From assembly GCA_013397115.1 (NCBI GenBank), contig VWZW01002606.1, positions 49,781 through 113,780 on the forward strand: a stretch of DNA of 64,000 nucleotides, read 5' to 3'. Made by a program: the position numbers and the translations under genes. Origin of the DNA: Edolisoma coerulescens. Its lineage: Eukaryota > Chordata > Aves > Passeriformes > Campephagidae. The notes below the pieces were generated by a model. The model saw only the letters and a program-made list of their open reading frames with translations, was not told the origin of the DNA and did not search any database. How positions within the stretch are numbered: the stretch's first letter is position 1; each line of letters starts with the position of its first letter. Shown here piece by piece: positions 37,755 through 49,939 of the stretch.

Positions 37755-40700
37755 TTGCTCCTTCTTCTTCTCTTTTTCATTAGTTTGCAACACTTTTCTC
37801 AACTATTATATGTAAATTATTAGCTACGCTGTGGCCATAGGAATTTAAGCCATTATGGAGCCTGTTGAAGAATTGGGACTTGAATTTTTTTTCCTCTTTT
37901 TTGGGTAATGTTCCAGATGATTTATGAATATCATTTAATTGCGTTATGTTGCAAAAATATGGAGAAGCCTGGATCCCAGTGGAGAACAGTAGTACAGCTT
38001 TCATGACTCTTCATGACCCCGATCTTCACTACTTTGATTAAACAGCAGGAAAGGAAAGAAAACCTCCCTCATATCTTTCAAAAAATTGCAGTACTTTTGT
38101 TCTTTTCACTTTAGATTGACTTGCAAAAATTACAGCTTTGGCTTCATGGCAGCTGCTACAATTACGGCTGCAAAAGGATTTCAATTATAGCACCCTTTTT
38201 TCACACCATTGTATCTTTTTGGTAGGCTGCTGTTTGGGGAATGAAATTTTCCATGCGGTGTGGCTGTGAGGTGTAGAGGAAATAAGACTTTACTTGTCCT
38301 TGGGTTTGGGCAAGGTTGGAAAAGTATGTATTTGAACTGCTTTATTTTTTCATCTTTTTTACATCTACACAGACATTTTGCATTCAACATGATGTGTAAA
38401 CGCAACTAGTGAAGACAAAATTAGTCTTTCACAAGGAGTATGTTTTAAAAGTTTGACAAATAAAAATACTTACTAGTAAGTTCATAGTAATAAAATAAAG
38501 GTCTAAAAGGTCTTTGAGTGCTTTCAAGTGAAGGGCTTTTACAATCAGAGCCTGAAAAATGACCTTTCTCTGACTGGCTGTAGCTAGGGGCTGACACCAC
38601 CCAATGAGGATGCCCTGGGGACAGTGTGGTGGGAAGAGACAGTGTTATCTTCCTCTAAAAGTGGCAGGGAGCTGCCATGCTGTTGGGATTTGGGTAATGT
38701 CTATCAAGGTGATGATGAAGGTATCACAGTAGGGTAAAATCTTTCAATATTTAAATGGCACTTGCAGTAAGCACCCATTCTATTGGAGTGGGGGGGAAAG
38801 AGGTTGTGAACACTGTAGTTTATAAAATATGTATTTGAAAGGAAAAGTATCTGCGGAGAAAGCAAGAGTGGACATCTTGAAGGATAATTCCCAGTCAAGC
38901 TGTCCCTCTGCCTCTCACAACAGGCTGTCTTCAAAACAGGGATTTACCTCAGCATGTGTAGCTCCTGTGAGGAAACCCACTGCCCTGGTGAGGGTCGCAA
39001 TGAAATTTGGATGGCAGTACACACAGAGAACATGCTCTTGTGAAATCCCTCACTAAAGTCTGGTGAAACCCCAAGGCCAACCGCAAGTCCTAGTTTGAAG
39101 CTGAAGCTGAGAGCTAAATACCCAGGTCTGTATCAGTGGGTCTGACTGGAAAGGAGAAGCAGCACATAGTGATGTTCATGAGCTTTTATTGAGTCTCTGG
39201 TACATTTTTTTACGGAATCTATTTGGTTGAGTTTGTGGAGGGTGTTTTTTGTTTTGTTTGTTTGTCTGCTTGCTTTTGTGGGTTTTTGTTTGTTTTTTTT
39301 TTTTTTTAATCCACATTGCCAAAGTAAGATTGTGAAGTGCTAGTAGCTGGTTAAAGAGTCAGATATCTTTAAACTGACTCTTAACAAGATTGGGATTTGT
39401 TTGTGACAGTAGTGAAAAAGAGTACACATACATCCTGGAATAAAAGGTGAATCTGGAAATACAAACCTGTCCTCCACCAATGTGGCTTGGCTATGTCATC
39501 ATTCCCAGTGTATGCTCTATTGCTCATGGAGCGCACACTGAATGTGAAGATGATAGCTTCCTACAAGTCCTACCTGGTGAACTTTTTCAATTGTTTGCAG
39601 CTTGGAAAGCCTACCAAAATGTTAATCTGAGTTTTTTTGGCCTAAGTTGGAGTCTTTGGGTACTACAAGGGAAGGATGGTAGAGCAGATACACTTCATAA
39701 CTACAACAAAAGTGAAACAAGATGGTTAGCAAGAGTGCTGCTTGTTAGAGAAGCAGAATCCCATTTGTGTATTTCCTTTTCTCCCCACATGCACTTATCC
39801 ATGAGGAAAAGGTCAGCTGAAAATTAAGGTAACCTATAGGTAGATAAAAAGGATTTGATTCATTGTTCATGTAGCCAGAATTAGTTCTCATGATCTGTGT
39901 TCCATTCACAGACCAGGTACCTGGGCTGTAGCCCTGTTTCTGATCTGCATGGTGCCTGCATGGTCTGCAGCAGGATTCCACACAGACAGCTCTGAGGCTT
40001 CTCTACAAGTTTGTTGAGAAAAATGGGTTTGCTTTTCATGCTGAGTTTTCATATGCACTGTCTCCACTCATACTCTCTTCCAAAACATTTCCTTTCTCCA
40101 TTGCACTTTGTTTGCTTTTTGTCTAGCCAGATATTTGTATTGTATTAATAGAAAGAAGTGGATTTAAGAAAGCAAGGGTATACTTTACACTTAGTCCAGT
40201 TCAGAGACTGCTGATCTAGTTTTAGATTGCTTTATGCCTGTCTTCTGAGAGAAAAAAAAGGCTGAATATATAAATTTTCCAGCTAGTAGATGGGTAGAAA
40301 GTAAAGAGAGTTTAAAAAAGTACCATGGTTTTTTAAGAATAACTTCCAAACCAAGAACGCATAGCATCTTTTTTTGGTTTACAGGATGTGCGGTCTATGT
40401 CTGACTGTTTTGTATATAAATGAGTCCTGACAGCATTATTGTAAATGGCTGTGGAAGTGTTCTTCAGGCTGACCAAAAGCCAAGTGGTTCCATTAAGTAA
40501 GAAGTGCCAAAGAAGTTTTATAAAGCAAAAATGGCATTTGTCTGCCTTTCCCACAGCTGTCTCCATGCCTCTTTCCCTTCCACAGCATACCTTGTCAAGG
40601 CCTTCTGACACGTAATTCCCTCTGGTGGGGTTTGCAAGATCTGAGCTGATGAACAAAGAGTGAGTTGAGGAGCTATGGGATCGACCTTGCTGTGCTTTTA

Positions 40701-41717
40701 AAAGTAAACATATATTCTTACTCCCCAACAGTATATGAAGGTAGCAATTTCATTTTGCTGTCTTAAAGTCGTTGGATGTTGTTGCTGCATTTTATTCAAG
40801 TGGCAGTGATGGACATAGAGATTGGTCCACAGATCTGGGTTATACACAAAGCTGAGCTCACAGGAGATGGTTGCAAGGAAGTACTGCTGGAAGGACAGAA
40901 GTTCACTTTAAGAATAGGCTAAAGGAGCCTGGGGACAAGCAGTGCTGTACAGAGGACCTTGAAAGTAGTTCCTTGATCTTTGTTACCGCTGTCTTCATAG
41001 AACTGAGACTTTGCATGTACTCTTCATGGGACAACAGGTGTTCCTGATTGCAATTTCAGTCCTGGCTCGTAACAAATGTGAAACATAGTTTGGTTTTAGG
41101 ACTATTAGTTAGAAAGTTGTCCAGCCTTCATTTTCATTGACTAAGATATTCTCTCTTCCCATGTCATTCTTTTCAAATGGTCTGTAAGTTTATGTTGTCA
41201 TGCATTTGGAGGTCTGTTTGTTAATGTACCATTTACTCTCTGTGGGGATTGCCCAAATCAGTTCCTAAGTAGTACCTTACGTTCAGACCATACACTATGT
41301 TTGTCTAGAGAAAAAGTCAATTTTAATTGTATGTGGGATTTCTGTGTGTATGTTTAAGAAACAGTTTTAAAGCAAGCCTAATGGGGCTAAGCTTGAAGTT
41401 TGAAAATGATTGCTGACTGAGTAGAGGTCTTTCAGAAACTTTCAGGTCTCATGTTTCTGTAATAAAGGGTTAGTGTATTACAGTAAGGTGTAAAACACAG
41501 AAGAGAAGCAGAATATGTTACAGTCCTAGTAAATGGAAAGAAAAATGCACCTTTTTTAAACTGTTATACTTTTTATAGCTTTTTCTGGTCCCTCAAGGCT
41601 GGGGTGGGGCTCAAGATACAACACAGGATTTTTCAGTGTGTAGAAATGATCAGACCATGGGCAGATTTTTGAAAACTCTGCGTGCAAATTGCATTTGCGT
41701 TCATGTAAAAGCAAAAT
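37755..41717. other. Intronic DNA, no gene recognised
   Basis: Unique sequence, with a T/G-rich tract at about 39243-39308 that includes a run of 15 T. Open frames of up to 131 codons (40333-40728, - strand) have no recognisable domains. Confidence 0.55.
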
Positions 41718-42045
41718 AATCACAGAATCACAGAATATGCCGAGCTGAAAGGAACCCAGAAGGATCATTGAGTCCAATTCCTGGCCTTGCATAGGACCAT
41801 CCCCAAGAGTCACACCATGTGCCCAAGAGTGTTGTCTAAATGCTTTTTTGAACTCTGTCAGGCTTGGTGCTGTGACTGTTTCCTTGGGGAACCCAATCAC
41901 TCTTGGGGGGAAGAACCTTTTCCTAATATCCAACGCAAACCTCCCCTGACACAACTTGAGGCCATTCCCTTGGGTCCTGTCACTGGTCACCCCAGAGAAG
42001 AGACCAGTGCCCCTTCTCTTCCCCTCATGAGGAAGTTGTAGACTT
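41718..42045 (-). mobile_element. CR1 LINE, 3'-truncated copy
   Basis: On the - strand the last part of CR1 ORF2 is still open: [20 protein letters not shown], then [11 protein letters not shown] and [12 protein letters not shown]. The element ends at the + strand side with tandem TCTGTGAT octamers (ATCACAGAATCACAGAAT on +), the CR1 signature. The frame of 175 codons (41556-42083) runs on by chance through the CR1 tail into unique sequence. A dead insertion. Confidence 0.92.
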
Positions 42046-44699
42046 TGATAGCTATATGCAGGGTCAGTTAGAAGGGTAGTCATTTGATTTGCATGTCAAA
42101 GCTGCACATTCATGTACACAGAGAATGGAAATGGGCAGGTGCTATTTAGGCAGGGATTTTCAGAGAAAACTGGTTTTGGCTAGTTGTTTAGCTCACTGTT
42201 TAGGTGTGACAGTGTTGCAGTTGAAGGTTGTCATCTGAGATATCAATATGAGAACTCATGACGGCAGGAGTCATTATTTGAAGAGTTCAGTAAATTTCTA
42301 CCCGTCAAGTTGGAGAGTTATAAAAATGTTTTCTTTGACCAAGTGCTTTAAAAACAAGTATTAAAGGTGAAAGGAAGTGAAGGATGTGTAAAACACCACT
42401 TTCAAAAGATGTAACCTTTTTGGTTGTGTTATGTCACAAATGTGTTTTGGGACTGCATGGCTGCAGTGATGATCACCTGTGCTTCGCCTCTGAGGCAATG
42501 GTTTCATCAACTGGGTGTGCAGGTTTTCATTTCTTGCAAAGAAAGATTTTACTTTGTTTCAGGAGAAATGACTTCTGGACTTTTTGAGTAATCCTGATTT
42601 TGTTTGAAAATGAGACAATTTTCCTCTCTTTGGGTTTCCAGAGAAGGAGATTAACAAACCTTCATGAGTGGTATTCTGAGTCTTACGGTAGTCATGGCTT
42701 CTTCTGGGTATCCAATTTTCATTTCAAATTCCATTTCATATTCTCATATTACACTAGCCAAGAAAGTAAACTGGAAAACCTTCAGTCTTTACATAATTTC
42801 ATCTTTGGAAAGCAGATAATATTGTTTATGTTAAACATTGTGATTTATGTAGTATACATAGAATACCACAAATATCTCAATTACTGTTTCCTAAAGCATT
42901 AAGGTTAAGCGACACTAAATGTAAGAGTCTTGCCCATGGATTTGAAGTTTTAGGAAAATATTTCATTCATCTACCACAATCTGGGACTTGCTAGCAGTGA
43001 ACAATTGTTACTTCAGGATCCTCTGGAGGATTTGTAATATATTTTTATGTTGTTTTGGTTGTTTGGTGTTTTTTATTATTTTTTTTAGTGTCCTTTCCAA
43101 GGAAAAGATGTGGTCCATTGGTAAAAGGTAGGTGTAAAGGTAGACCTTTGAGATGATATATGCTGCAAACTGGCAGTTAAAGGAGTGGAAAAGTCAACTG
43201 AGGCTATTTCTACATAATGGAAAGGGTTTTCCTCTCAGAGGCCTTGGTAAAACCTGCTGGAGGTGGATACATACAACTGTAATATGAGCTTTATTTTTTC
43301 CTTTTTGTTTCCTTTTTAAATGTCATATGCTGAGACAAGCCTATTCTTTACAGTGCTAGAACAGTTTCCTGTGGAAGGAGAATTCCAACCACTTTAAATA
43401 AAAAGAAAACCCAAAAATCTTTCCAATTTTTTAACAAAATTGAGCTAAGTAAGCCTTTTCTTTTCATCCTGTTGCTTGTGATGACTAATTTTACTCTTCC
43501 TCGCCTGACTGAGGTATTTTTAAAAAGAATCAGATTACCTGTGGGCAGAGGTGAATAATTTCTGCCATCTAGATTTAAATATCTACTGTGTTGTATGGAG
43601 CTTTTTAGAGGACATTTCTCCACTCTTAGTAAAATGCTCCGTGTCTATTGAGACACACTATACCAGTAAGTCTAGCATATAAATTTGCCTTCATGCTCTC
43701 ATTTGTAGGTGTTTTCATGGCTTCAGGTTAATGGAGAATTCCAGCTGTCACGCTTGAAATCAGTCTGGAGGGTGAGGAAGCTGAGTGTAGTTGTCTGGAC
43801 ACATGCATTTATCTTGGGAGAGGAAAGAAAGAAGTGCAGTGCATTTTTAGAAAGCTTTCTCAACTCCCATCCCTCCCTGTGTTGCTCTCTAAGATGATAA
43901 ATCTTTTCTGATCTATTGCCTGGCTACTCCGTGATTACTATAACAAGGCCATCAGTACTTGTGGTACAGCAGCTGTACTTTGTCCCCTCAGAATGTGTGT
44001 GTCTTTCCTCTATGATTATAGCCTCTTCAGAATAAAGTTGTGATGCATTAGTGAAATAAATCCTAGCAATAATATTGGCCCATGATTTGATTATGGTAAT
44101 AAAACCATTTGTACATGGAATCAAAAGTGCTTCATTAAATACTTATGCATTTTGTTAAGGAGGATGAAAATGTATTCATATTTTATGAAGTTTATTATGC
44201 GCATTTAATGCATTTGTAGATATGGACAATGTCAAATACTGTTTACCAGAAATAAACAGACTAAAATGGTCTGGAAACTTAAGAGTCCCAAAAATTTGCT
44301 GAAGAGCTCTTTGGCTCCATATTGTAAACTTTTTCTAAGTCTTGCAATGCAAGGGAAATTTCAGGAAGCATTGAGAGCTTTAAAGAGTCAATATACCAAA
44401 AAAGGGTAGGAAAGCTGATCTATCATATAAACATCATCATATAAACAATATAATGGAAATGCAAATATGTCATGCTCAAGAAATTAAAGGAAAAAAGACC
44501 AGCTTGATTTAAAAAAGGAAAAAACCCAAACCCCAAGTAATGAAATGAGTTTGATCAGTGAAGGTAGCTATGAAGATTGTAATAGAATTTTAAGTGCTTG
44601 CAATTTCGCTTAACATTTTAGGCACTATGATTTAAAAAAAGAGAAAATAAAGGATTACACAAAATTTGTACATATAAAAGTTAATACTTAGCAGACTGA
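42046..44699. other. Intronic DNA, no gene recognised
   Basis: AT-rich unique sequence with open frames up to 100 codons, none with recognisable motifs. Confidence 0.55.
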
Positions 44700-44985
44700 T
44701 GTAGAAAGGAGATGTCTGTGTAGGGTTATTAAGTGGGTTACTTCTAATTATGTTCTTCAGAGATCAGTAGGAAGCTTAAAATTAGTTATTAAAGATCTGA
44801 AAATAAATACAAAATTACTTTCACATTTTGCAGATAACACAAAAATACTTGGTTAAAAGGAGAGGATAGGGTCTTTTTTATAAAGTGCTTTGAATCAGCT
44901 ACTATGCTGAGCCACTTAAATAAAGTTTATTTTAATCCAGCTAAGTGTGAGATCATTCATCCAGGAACAAAGATTGTGCATCCTA
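44700..44985 (+). mobile_element. Old CR1-like LINE remnant (reverse-transcriptase region)
   Basis: One frame (from 44815) reads LLSHFADNTKILG, and another, starting about 90 bp later, reads LNKVYFNPAKCEIIHPGTK. These correspond to the FADD catalytic block and the following FN..KC..LH.G block of CR1/L2-like reverse transcriptases. The second catalytic Asp is replaced by Asn, a stop follows, and the two blocks are in different frames, so it is a decayed relic. Its limits are approximate. It directly precedes the LTR at 45010. Confidence 0.62.
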
Positions 44986-45009
44986 CCTATGAAGGGGGAG
45001 AAGGGGCTT

Positions 45010-45829
45010 TGTCTTGGTTTGAGACAATTCAAAGGAAAACACTCTGGAATGACTTGTCTCCTTTAAGGGTTCTGATAGTCCCTTTCCACCAATAAGAAAT
45101 GAATACTAATAGATGAAAGTGGAAAAAACCTCAGTTTATTAACAAACAGAATGCCAACACAGAGGGGGAAAAAGATTAAATAACTGCTAGATACCAAACT
45201 GTTAGACCTCACCACCCCACTGGAACAAAGAGAAACCCAAAATGCTGGAAATGCCCGCTCCCAATATGGGATACAAGATTGCACCAGCTCCATCTTGGGA
45301 AGGCAGGAGATTCACGGAGCAGTTCCAGCAGCAGACGAGCACCCAACGGCTTGTCCAGTATCGACCCCCTCCCCAGGGTGAGGCACAGCACAGCGGGAGT
45401 GGCAGGTGAAGCAGCTGGGCTGGAGCCACTTGGTGTCTTCCTCTCCCCAGCTCGGTGCATTTAACAACAGCTTGGGTTGGAGCAGGACAGCTCTGCTTCA
45501 CTTCTGCCAGCACTATGCCCCTGGTTTTTTTTCAGACAGGCAGCTGTGGAATTTGTCCTCAAGGCAGCTCAAAAATTGCTACTGCAGCTTCTGCAAGCCA
45601 AGGAAAAAAAAAACAAGAAGGAAAGAGAAACCTTTGCCTAAGCAAAGATCAAGTAGTCACCAGCATAAACACCACACAAATGCCCACACACAAGCAACCT
45701 TCACACACACACACACAGACACATATATGCATACATGAGGTCCCTGGCTGTGGGGCCTTAAGGAGACAGTAACAATTTTTGGCACAGATGATTATGGGAT
45801 ACAATATCATGATGAATCATCCCAAGACA
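45010..45829 (-). mobile_element. Solo LTR, ERVL-like, 820 bp, TSD GGCTT
   Basis: The + strand starts TGTCTTGG and ends CCAAGACA, a perfect 8-bp terminal inversion, flanked by a perfect 5-bp duplication GGCTT (45005-45009 and 45830-45834). Orientation is taken from the AATAAA on the - strand near 45135 and from the shared CAAACCAAGACA end with the LTR at 21548. A (CA)n tract lies at about 45702-45716. The overlapping open frames of about 100 codons are composition effects. Confidence 0.86.
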
Positions 45830-45834
45830 GGCTT

Positions 45835-47842
45835 GTCTTCTGCAAAGCACAGACCTTGAGAAAGATTTCACGATCATAGCAGACCAACATTTGAACATGA
45901 CTTCTCAGCATGACGGTTGGCAAAAAGAAGCAATGAGCTCTTTGGGTATACATAGAGAGAGAATGGTGCCTCGGAGTGATTCTTCTGTAGAGATTGTTAC
46001 TTTGGCTGGGGGTAGAATTGTGTGTTCACTGATGAGATGCTTCCTGTTTAGACCATGTTGTAAAAAACTATAAAACCTCTTCAAGTGTCCAAGGGAAGGC
46101 CTCACTTAGAAATCTGAACTAATCACAGTGCTTTTATTTTAATGAAGGCCAAGAGGTGCCTAGGTAGCTACTTGTAATCCAGCAGAGAAAGGTGTGACAG
46201 AAACCTGTGACTGAAATGCGATGTCATATGCATTTAAAGAAGCCAGACCCAGGACCTTTTAAATTCAAGAGGGATTACTGTAGGACCTAACTATATCTGT
46301 TCCTGGAAAACACACTGTAGGTAAACAAATTATTTCATGTGGTGGAAGATTAACAAATGAAATGTAATGTTTGGGATATACAAGAAGGTAGACTAAATGA
46401 TACAGTCTATTACTGTCTCTTAGGATAATTTATTTTTAAGAAGGGAGAATTTAAAGAGTATCGTTAGTACCACAATATTTGTTTCTAAGACTTTTCTGTT
46501 GATAAAATAGAGACAAATTATAGGAAAGAAACATCAGTTTCTCTGTACAGGAGTTTTGAAACAGTACCAAAGCAAAGAGATATGACAAAATCCCACAGCC
46601 AGTGGGATAAAAAAGGGCATAATGTGGTTTGCGTCTGGGAGTAAAGGTGGAGTTTTTGAACAAATAATACAGGAATTGAGATAAAGTTCAAAATATTGCA
46701 ACTTGCCAATGTCAGTTTGTATTCATTACCCTCACAGCACAGTTTGGTGAATAAAACACACTCCTGGTGTTATGTGTCCAAGCCAAGGCAAAGCTCAGTT
46801 GGTGCTTGAGCAGGCTGTGCAGGGAATCTGATACACACTTCTGATCTGTGATTCTTTTGTGAAAGACTGTATCTACTACTGAAGCTCCCTACACAGCCAT
46901 TTTTCTTAATTATGACTAAGCATTTAGAGGTTGCTGGTGATGATTTTCAGGATTTGGTATGTGCTGCTTGTAGGGTCAAAGCTCTGTCATACCAGCCTGT
47001 AGCCTTGATATCCTCGTCTTCTCCATCTCCCCTTCCCTTTGTCTTTCCCAAGCTCTGAGTACCATGCTTCTGATGCATTTGCAGCTCTCTGCAGTTACTC
47101 CTTGCACTGTCTGATATTTTTCCTCCCATGCACTTACTGTTCTCTGATCTGCTCTTCAGCACTGCATTCCAGCCAATTTGGAAGTTAGCAGACCCTGGAA
47201 AAATATGTTCCAAAGTTCATTCAGCAGGAAAATTAAGGGAAGACCTCACTCCTGAAAATGAAATAACATTAGCTTTGACCTAGTTTGATAGCTAGGGCAA
47301 GCATATTTATTGTGGTTGATGCTGTTACCAAAGCTGCTTCCAATCCTAGTGCGGCTGAGCACTGAGCCTTTGAAAACTTAGTTACCCAAGGACAATGTTG
47401 CTATGCTACATACAGTCAAACTGGAGGGCAACAAAGGGCTCTTTTCCCTTTGAAGAGTGGTCTGATGTGGTCAGTGTCAGAGGTGTTTTCAGCATGATGC
47501 AACTGATTCCAGTCATCTTATGCCTTAGACCAGAGAAGATGCCTTTCTCTACAGGATTGTCTCTTCGTTTTTAATGGGTTGCTCTATACAGCTCTTCACA
47601 AAATATCTGTATTGTGCTCAGGGTACCATGCAAATGATGATAATCAGGAGGAAAGAAGTGGTTGTTTCTGGGACACCCAAAGACCCAAGAAGAGCAATCT
47701 GGACAGATCAAGATTTTTTTACGGCTCTACAATGCAAGATAATATCTCGTGCACATAAACTTGTATTTTAATGACTTTTTGTTATATCTTCCTGAAAACT
47801 GAATTATAAAAAAATAAGCCAATCCCCAATGCCCCCTGCCCC
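45835..47842. other. Intronic DNA, no gene recognised
   Basis: Unique sequence, with open frames below 90 codons. The last bases before the next element are C-rich (CCCCAATGCCCCCTGCCCC) and include its target-site copy TGCCCC at 47837-47842. Confidence 0.55.
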
Positions 47843-48198
47843 TATGGGAAGACACAGGATAGAGTTGATCTGCAGGCTGTGAGACCTGCCTGCAGAAGCA
47901 CATGGCAGCACAAAGGCTTGTCTCTGCCTGGCCTTAGGGGGAGGAAATGCCACAGGACAGACCCCTGCAGAGAGCAGCCTGCCAGAAGCTGACAGAGGGG
48001 TGAACAGCGTGTGATCACCCCATAGAAGGACATTCAGAAAGTGCATTGCTGATGTGACAATGTGTGATAGGTTGCTTGGTGAAAATTGCCGTGTAAGGAA
48101 ATACTGTGTCCTGAAGAAGTGTATAAAACCAACTTGTTTCCTTGGAATAAATGATCCAGATTCCCCACATGGTGAAGTCCATGTTTCAATCGCTGACA
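47843..48198 (+). repeat. 5' LTR of the ERVK-like element
   Basis: Starts TATGGGAA and ends CGCTGACA. TATAAAA lies at 48122-48128 and AATAAA at 48146-48151. The transcript start should fall near or just after 48150, which places AATAAA in U3 and not in R. It is 97.5% identical to the 3' LTR. Confidence 0.92.
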
Positions 48199-48200
48199 AA

Positions 48201-48218
48201 TGGTGCTTCGTGTGAGGA
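48201..48218 (+). promoter_or_regulatory. Primer-binding site, tRNA-Met type
   Basis: TGGTGCTTCGTGTGAGGA begins two bases after the 5' LTR. It is complementary to the 3' end of vertebrate elongator tRNA-Met (including the CCA end) at 16 of 18 positions; the two mismatches are adjacent (TT for CC). The match is from my knowledge of the tRNA and was not computed against a tRNA set. Confidence 0.75.
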
Positions 48219-48504
48219 GCTTATAAAACGCCTAGCTGTTCGTCCGTTGGTGAGCCCCGTGGAACTTGAAGTGCTGCTGTGAGAAGCAGGAAAGCTGGCC
48301 AGCGATCAATCCATTTAGAATTGAAGGCGAGCCACGGGGAACGTAAAGAATTCAAGTTCCCTGCCCTGGGTCTGTGTCTCAATCGCTGCAAGTGGCATCT
48401 CAAATTGAGACTTGATAGGCAACGGCAAGTTGTACCAGTAGCGACGCTCGGCTGAACTTCGCAGATAGACCTTTCCGGAAGATGGAAGGTAGCAGCTGAG
48501 GACG

Positions 48505-48690
48505 ATGGGGGATGGTGTATCCCAAAAACAGAATGTCGCAGAGATGTTAAAAAAGATTTTAAGGACGAATGTTTTTAAGCCTCAGACATGGGACACTTTA
48601 AGAGATGCGTTGTGGAACCAAGTTACACAACGCGGCGCAGCGCTGACAAAGCTTTGTGTCTGTGGAGGTCTGCGTGCGAAGCACTCATAG
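48505..48690 (+). pseudogene. Broken gag-like frame (matrix start) of the ERVK-like element
   Basis: A 61-codon frame opening Met-Gly-Asp-Gly, the kind of N-terminus that is myristoylated in retroviral Gag. It is followed by an amphipathic stretch with two Trp residues, as expected of a matrix domain, and lies about 290 bp after the primer-binding site where gag should begin. It stops at 48688-48690. Matrix-like composition seems to continue in another frame from about 48650, which suggests a frameshift there. Assignment rests on position, the Met-Gly start and general resemblance, not on a search. It cannot make a functional Gag. Confidence 0.55.
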
Positions 48691-49463
48691 CGCATGTGGC
48701 ACCCGGAGACGAGACAAAGAAGGACGTTTGTGCCACTGTGGCGGCCGTGCCAGCCCGTTCTGAGCCACCAGCGAGCGACCGTAAGCTTGTCGGGGCTGTG
48801 GGAGGAGAACCGGAGCATGGCCCCTGGTCCCCCGATCCGTTTGATCCAGGGGAAGAGTCGGGTCCTTTCTCCCCCGATCCGTGTGGTCAGTCGGCGGCGG
48901 CGAGAAATCGGGCTGCCACAGAAGGGAGCCCGGATTTGGAACAGCTCGCGCTGTCCCGCGCCACACGGGATCAGTTGGAGCTATGTCGCGGCGAGTGGCT
49001 GAAGCTGGGGGAGCCCTTCCTAGTCGCGTGTTCCCTCTCCAGTTGCCCTCTGCGAGAGTGCAGCAGCAGCGGCAGACGCAGCGGGGGGGAACAGGCGGAG
49101 CCGTGGGGGCGTGGCACCGTAGCGGCGGCAGCAAGGGCACGGTGCCGGCGAGCACATGGCAGAGGCACGCCACCCCAGCAAGCACATGGGAGAACATGGC
49201 GGGCACCGCGCCGGCGACACAGCGGGTCCAGCGGGGCTCTGTGCGTGTGGATAGTGAGAAGGCGGGCCGGGGAGCCTGGCGGCACCGGCAGGGGCGGCGC
49301 CGCGTCCGTGCTCCCCGCACACAGCACAATTTGCCCAGGGAAGCGCAGCCACCAGCTTGTGCGCCAGCAGACCCCTGAGAGCCGCCCCAGCCCGGCCCTG
49401 AGCCGCGCCGCTGGCACCGCTCCTGCCACAGCCAGGGTTCCCATCTCCTGCAAACGCTCGTGA
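48588..49463 (+). pseudogene. 291-codon open frame, CpG-rich interior of the ERVK-like element
   Basis: The longest open frame in the window. It overlaps the gag-like frame at its start, and its first 60 or so residues may be the frameshifted rest of matrix. Next come two SPDP-containing units (GPWSPDPFDPG and GPFSPDPCG), then a Gly/Ala/Arg/Ser-rich tail with no recognisable capsid, zinc-knuckle or pol motif. The DNA is extremely CpG-rich, and frames on the other strand (214 and 244 codons) and in the third + frame (165 codons) are also open, so openness alone proves little. It is either a decayed gag remnant joined to foreign GC-rich sequence or an untranslated packaging/leader region. I do not recognise the second half. 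Confidence 0.4.
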
Positions 49464-49939
49464 GCTAATACTGTGCTAGAGAAAAGAACTGGAGGGACGG
49501 GTGGCCCCTTCCTCGGGGAGGACTGCAGCATTTGCACCGCCTTGTGCGGGAGCAGCTGCAAGCTAAGCATGTCATTCTTGTAGCTAGTCCATAAAAGTCT
49601 TCTGGTCTTGTTATTCAAAATGTTAAGATTGTTTTGATTGCTTTTTGTAATAGATAATAATACTAGTTTGTAAGGTGTCCTTTCAAACTCATTTATATAT
49701 TGCATATTTTCAGTTGCTGTCTGTAAGCAGAACCATTCCCTTACAATTTTAAGTTGTTTCCCAAAGTTCTGTCTCTTTAATCACTATCTCCATTCATAAG
49801 AAGATGTGTGTTGTTACTGGTTATCAGGTATTTTCATGTATCCCCCTGTTCATAGGAACAGAGCTTACTTAGCTCAGGCAGTAAGCCAAACATATTCTAA
49901 TGTTAAAAGTGTTTTGTTTCATTCTTATTTGTATTAAAC
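49464..49939 (+). other. AT-rich 3' part of the element interior
   Basis: No gene was recognised. Just before the polypurine tract, a short frame from 49900 reads MLKVFCFILICIKQKRG, a hydrophobic run followed by basic residues. Its position resembles the very end of a retroviral env frame. That is a weak inference from position and character only. Confidence 0.35.

Noticed and set aside
48685..49705. Minus-strand open frames of 214 and 244 codons in the retroelement
   Set aside because: They lie in CpG-rich DNA where stops are rare in all frames, run against the element and show no known domain.
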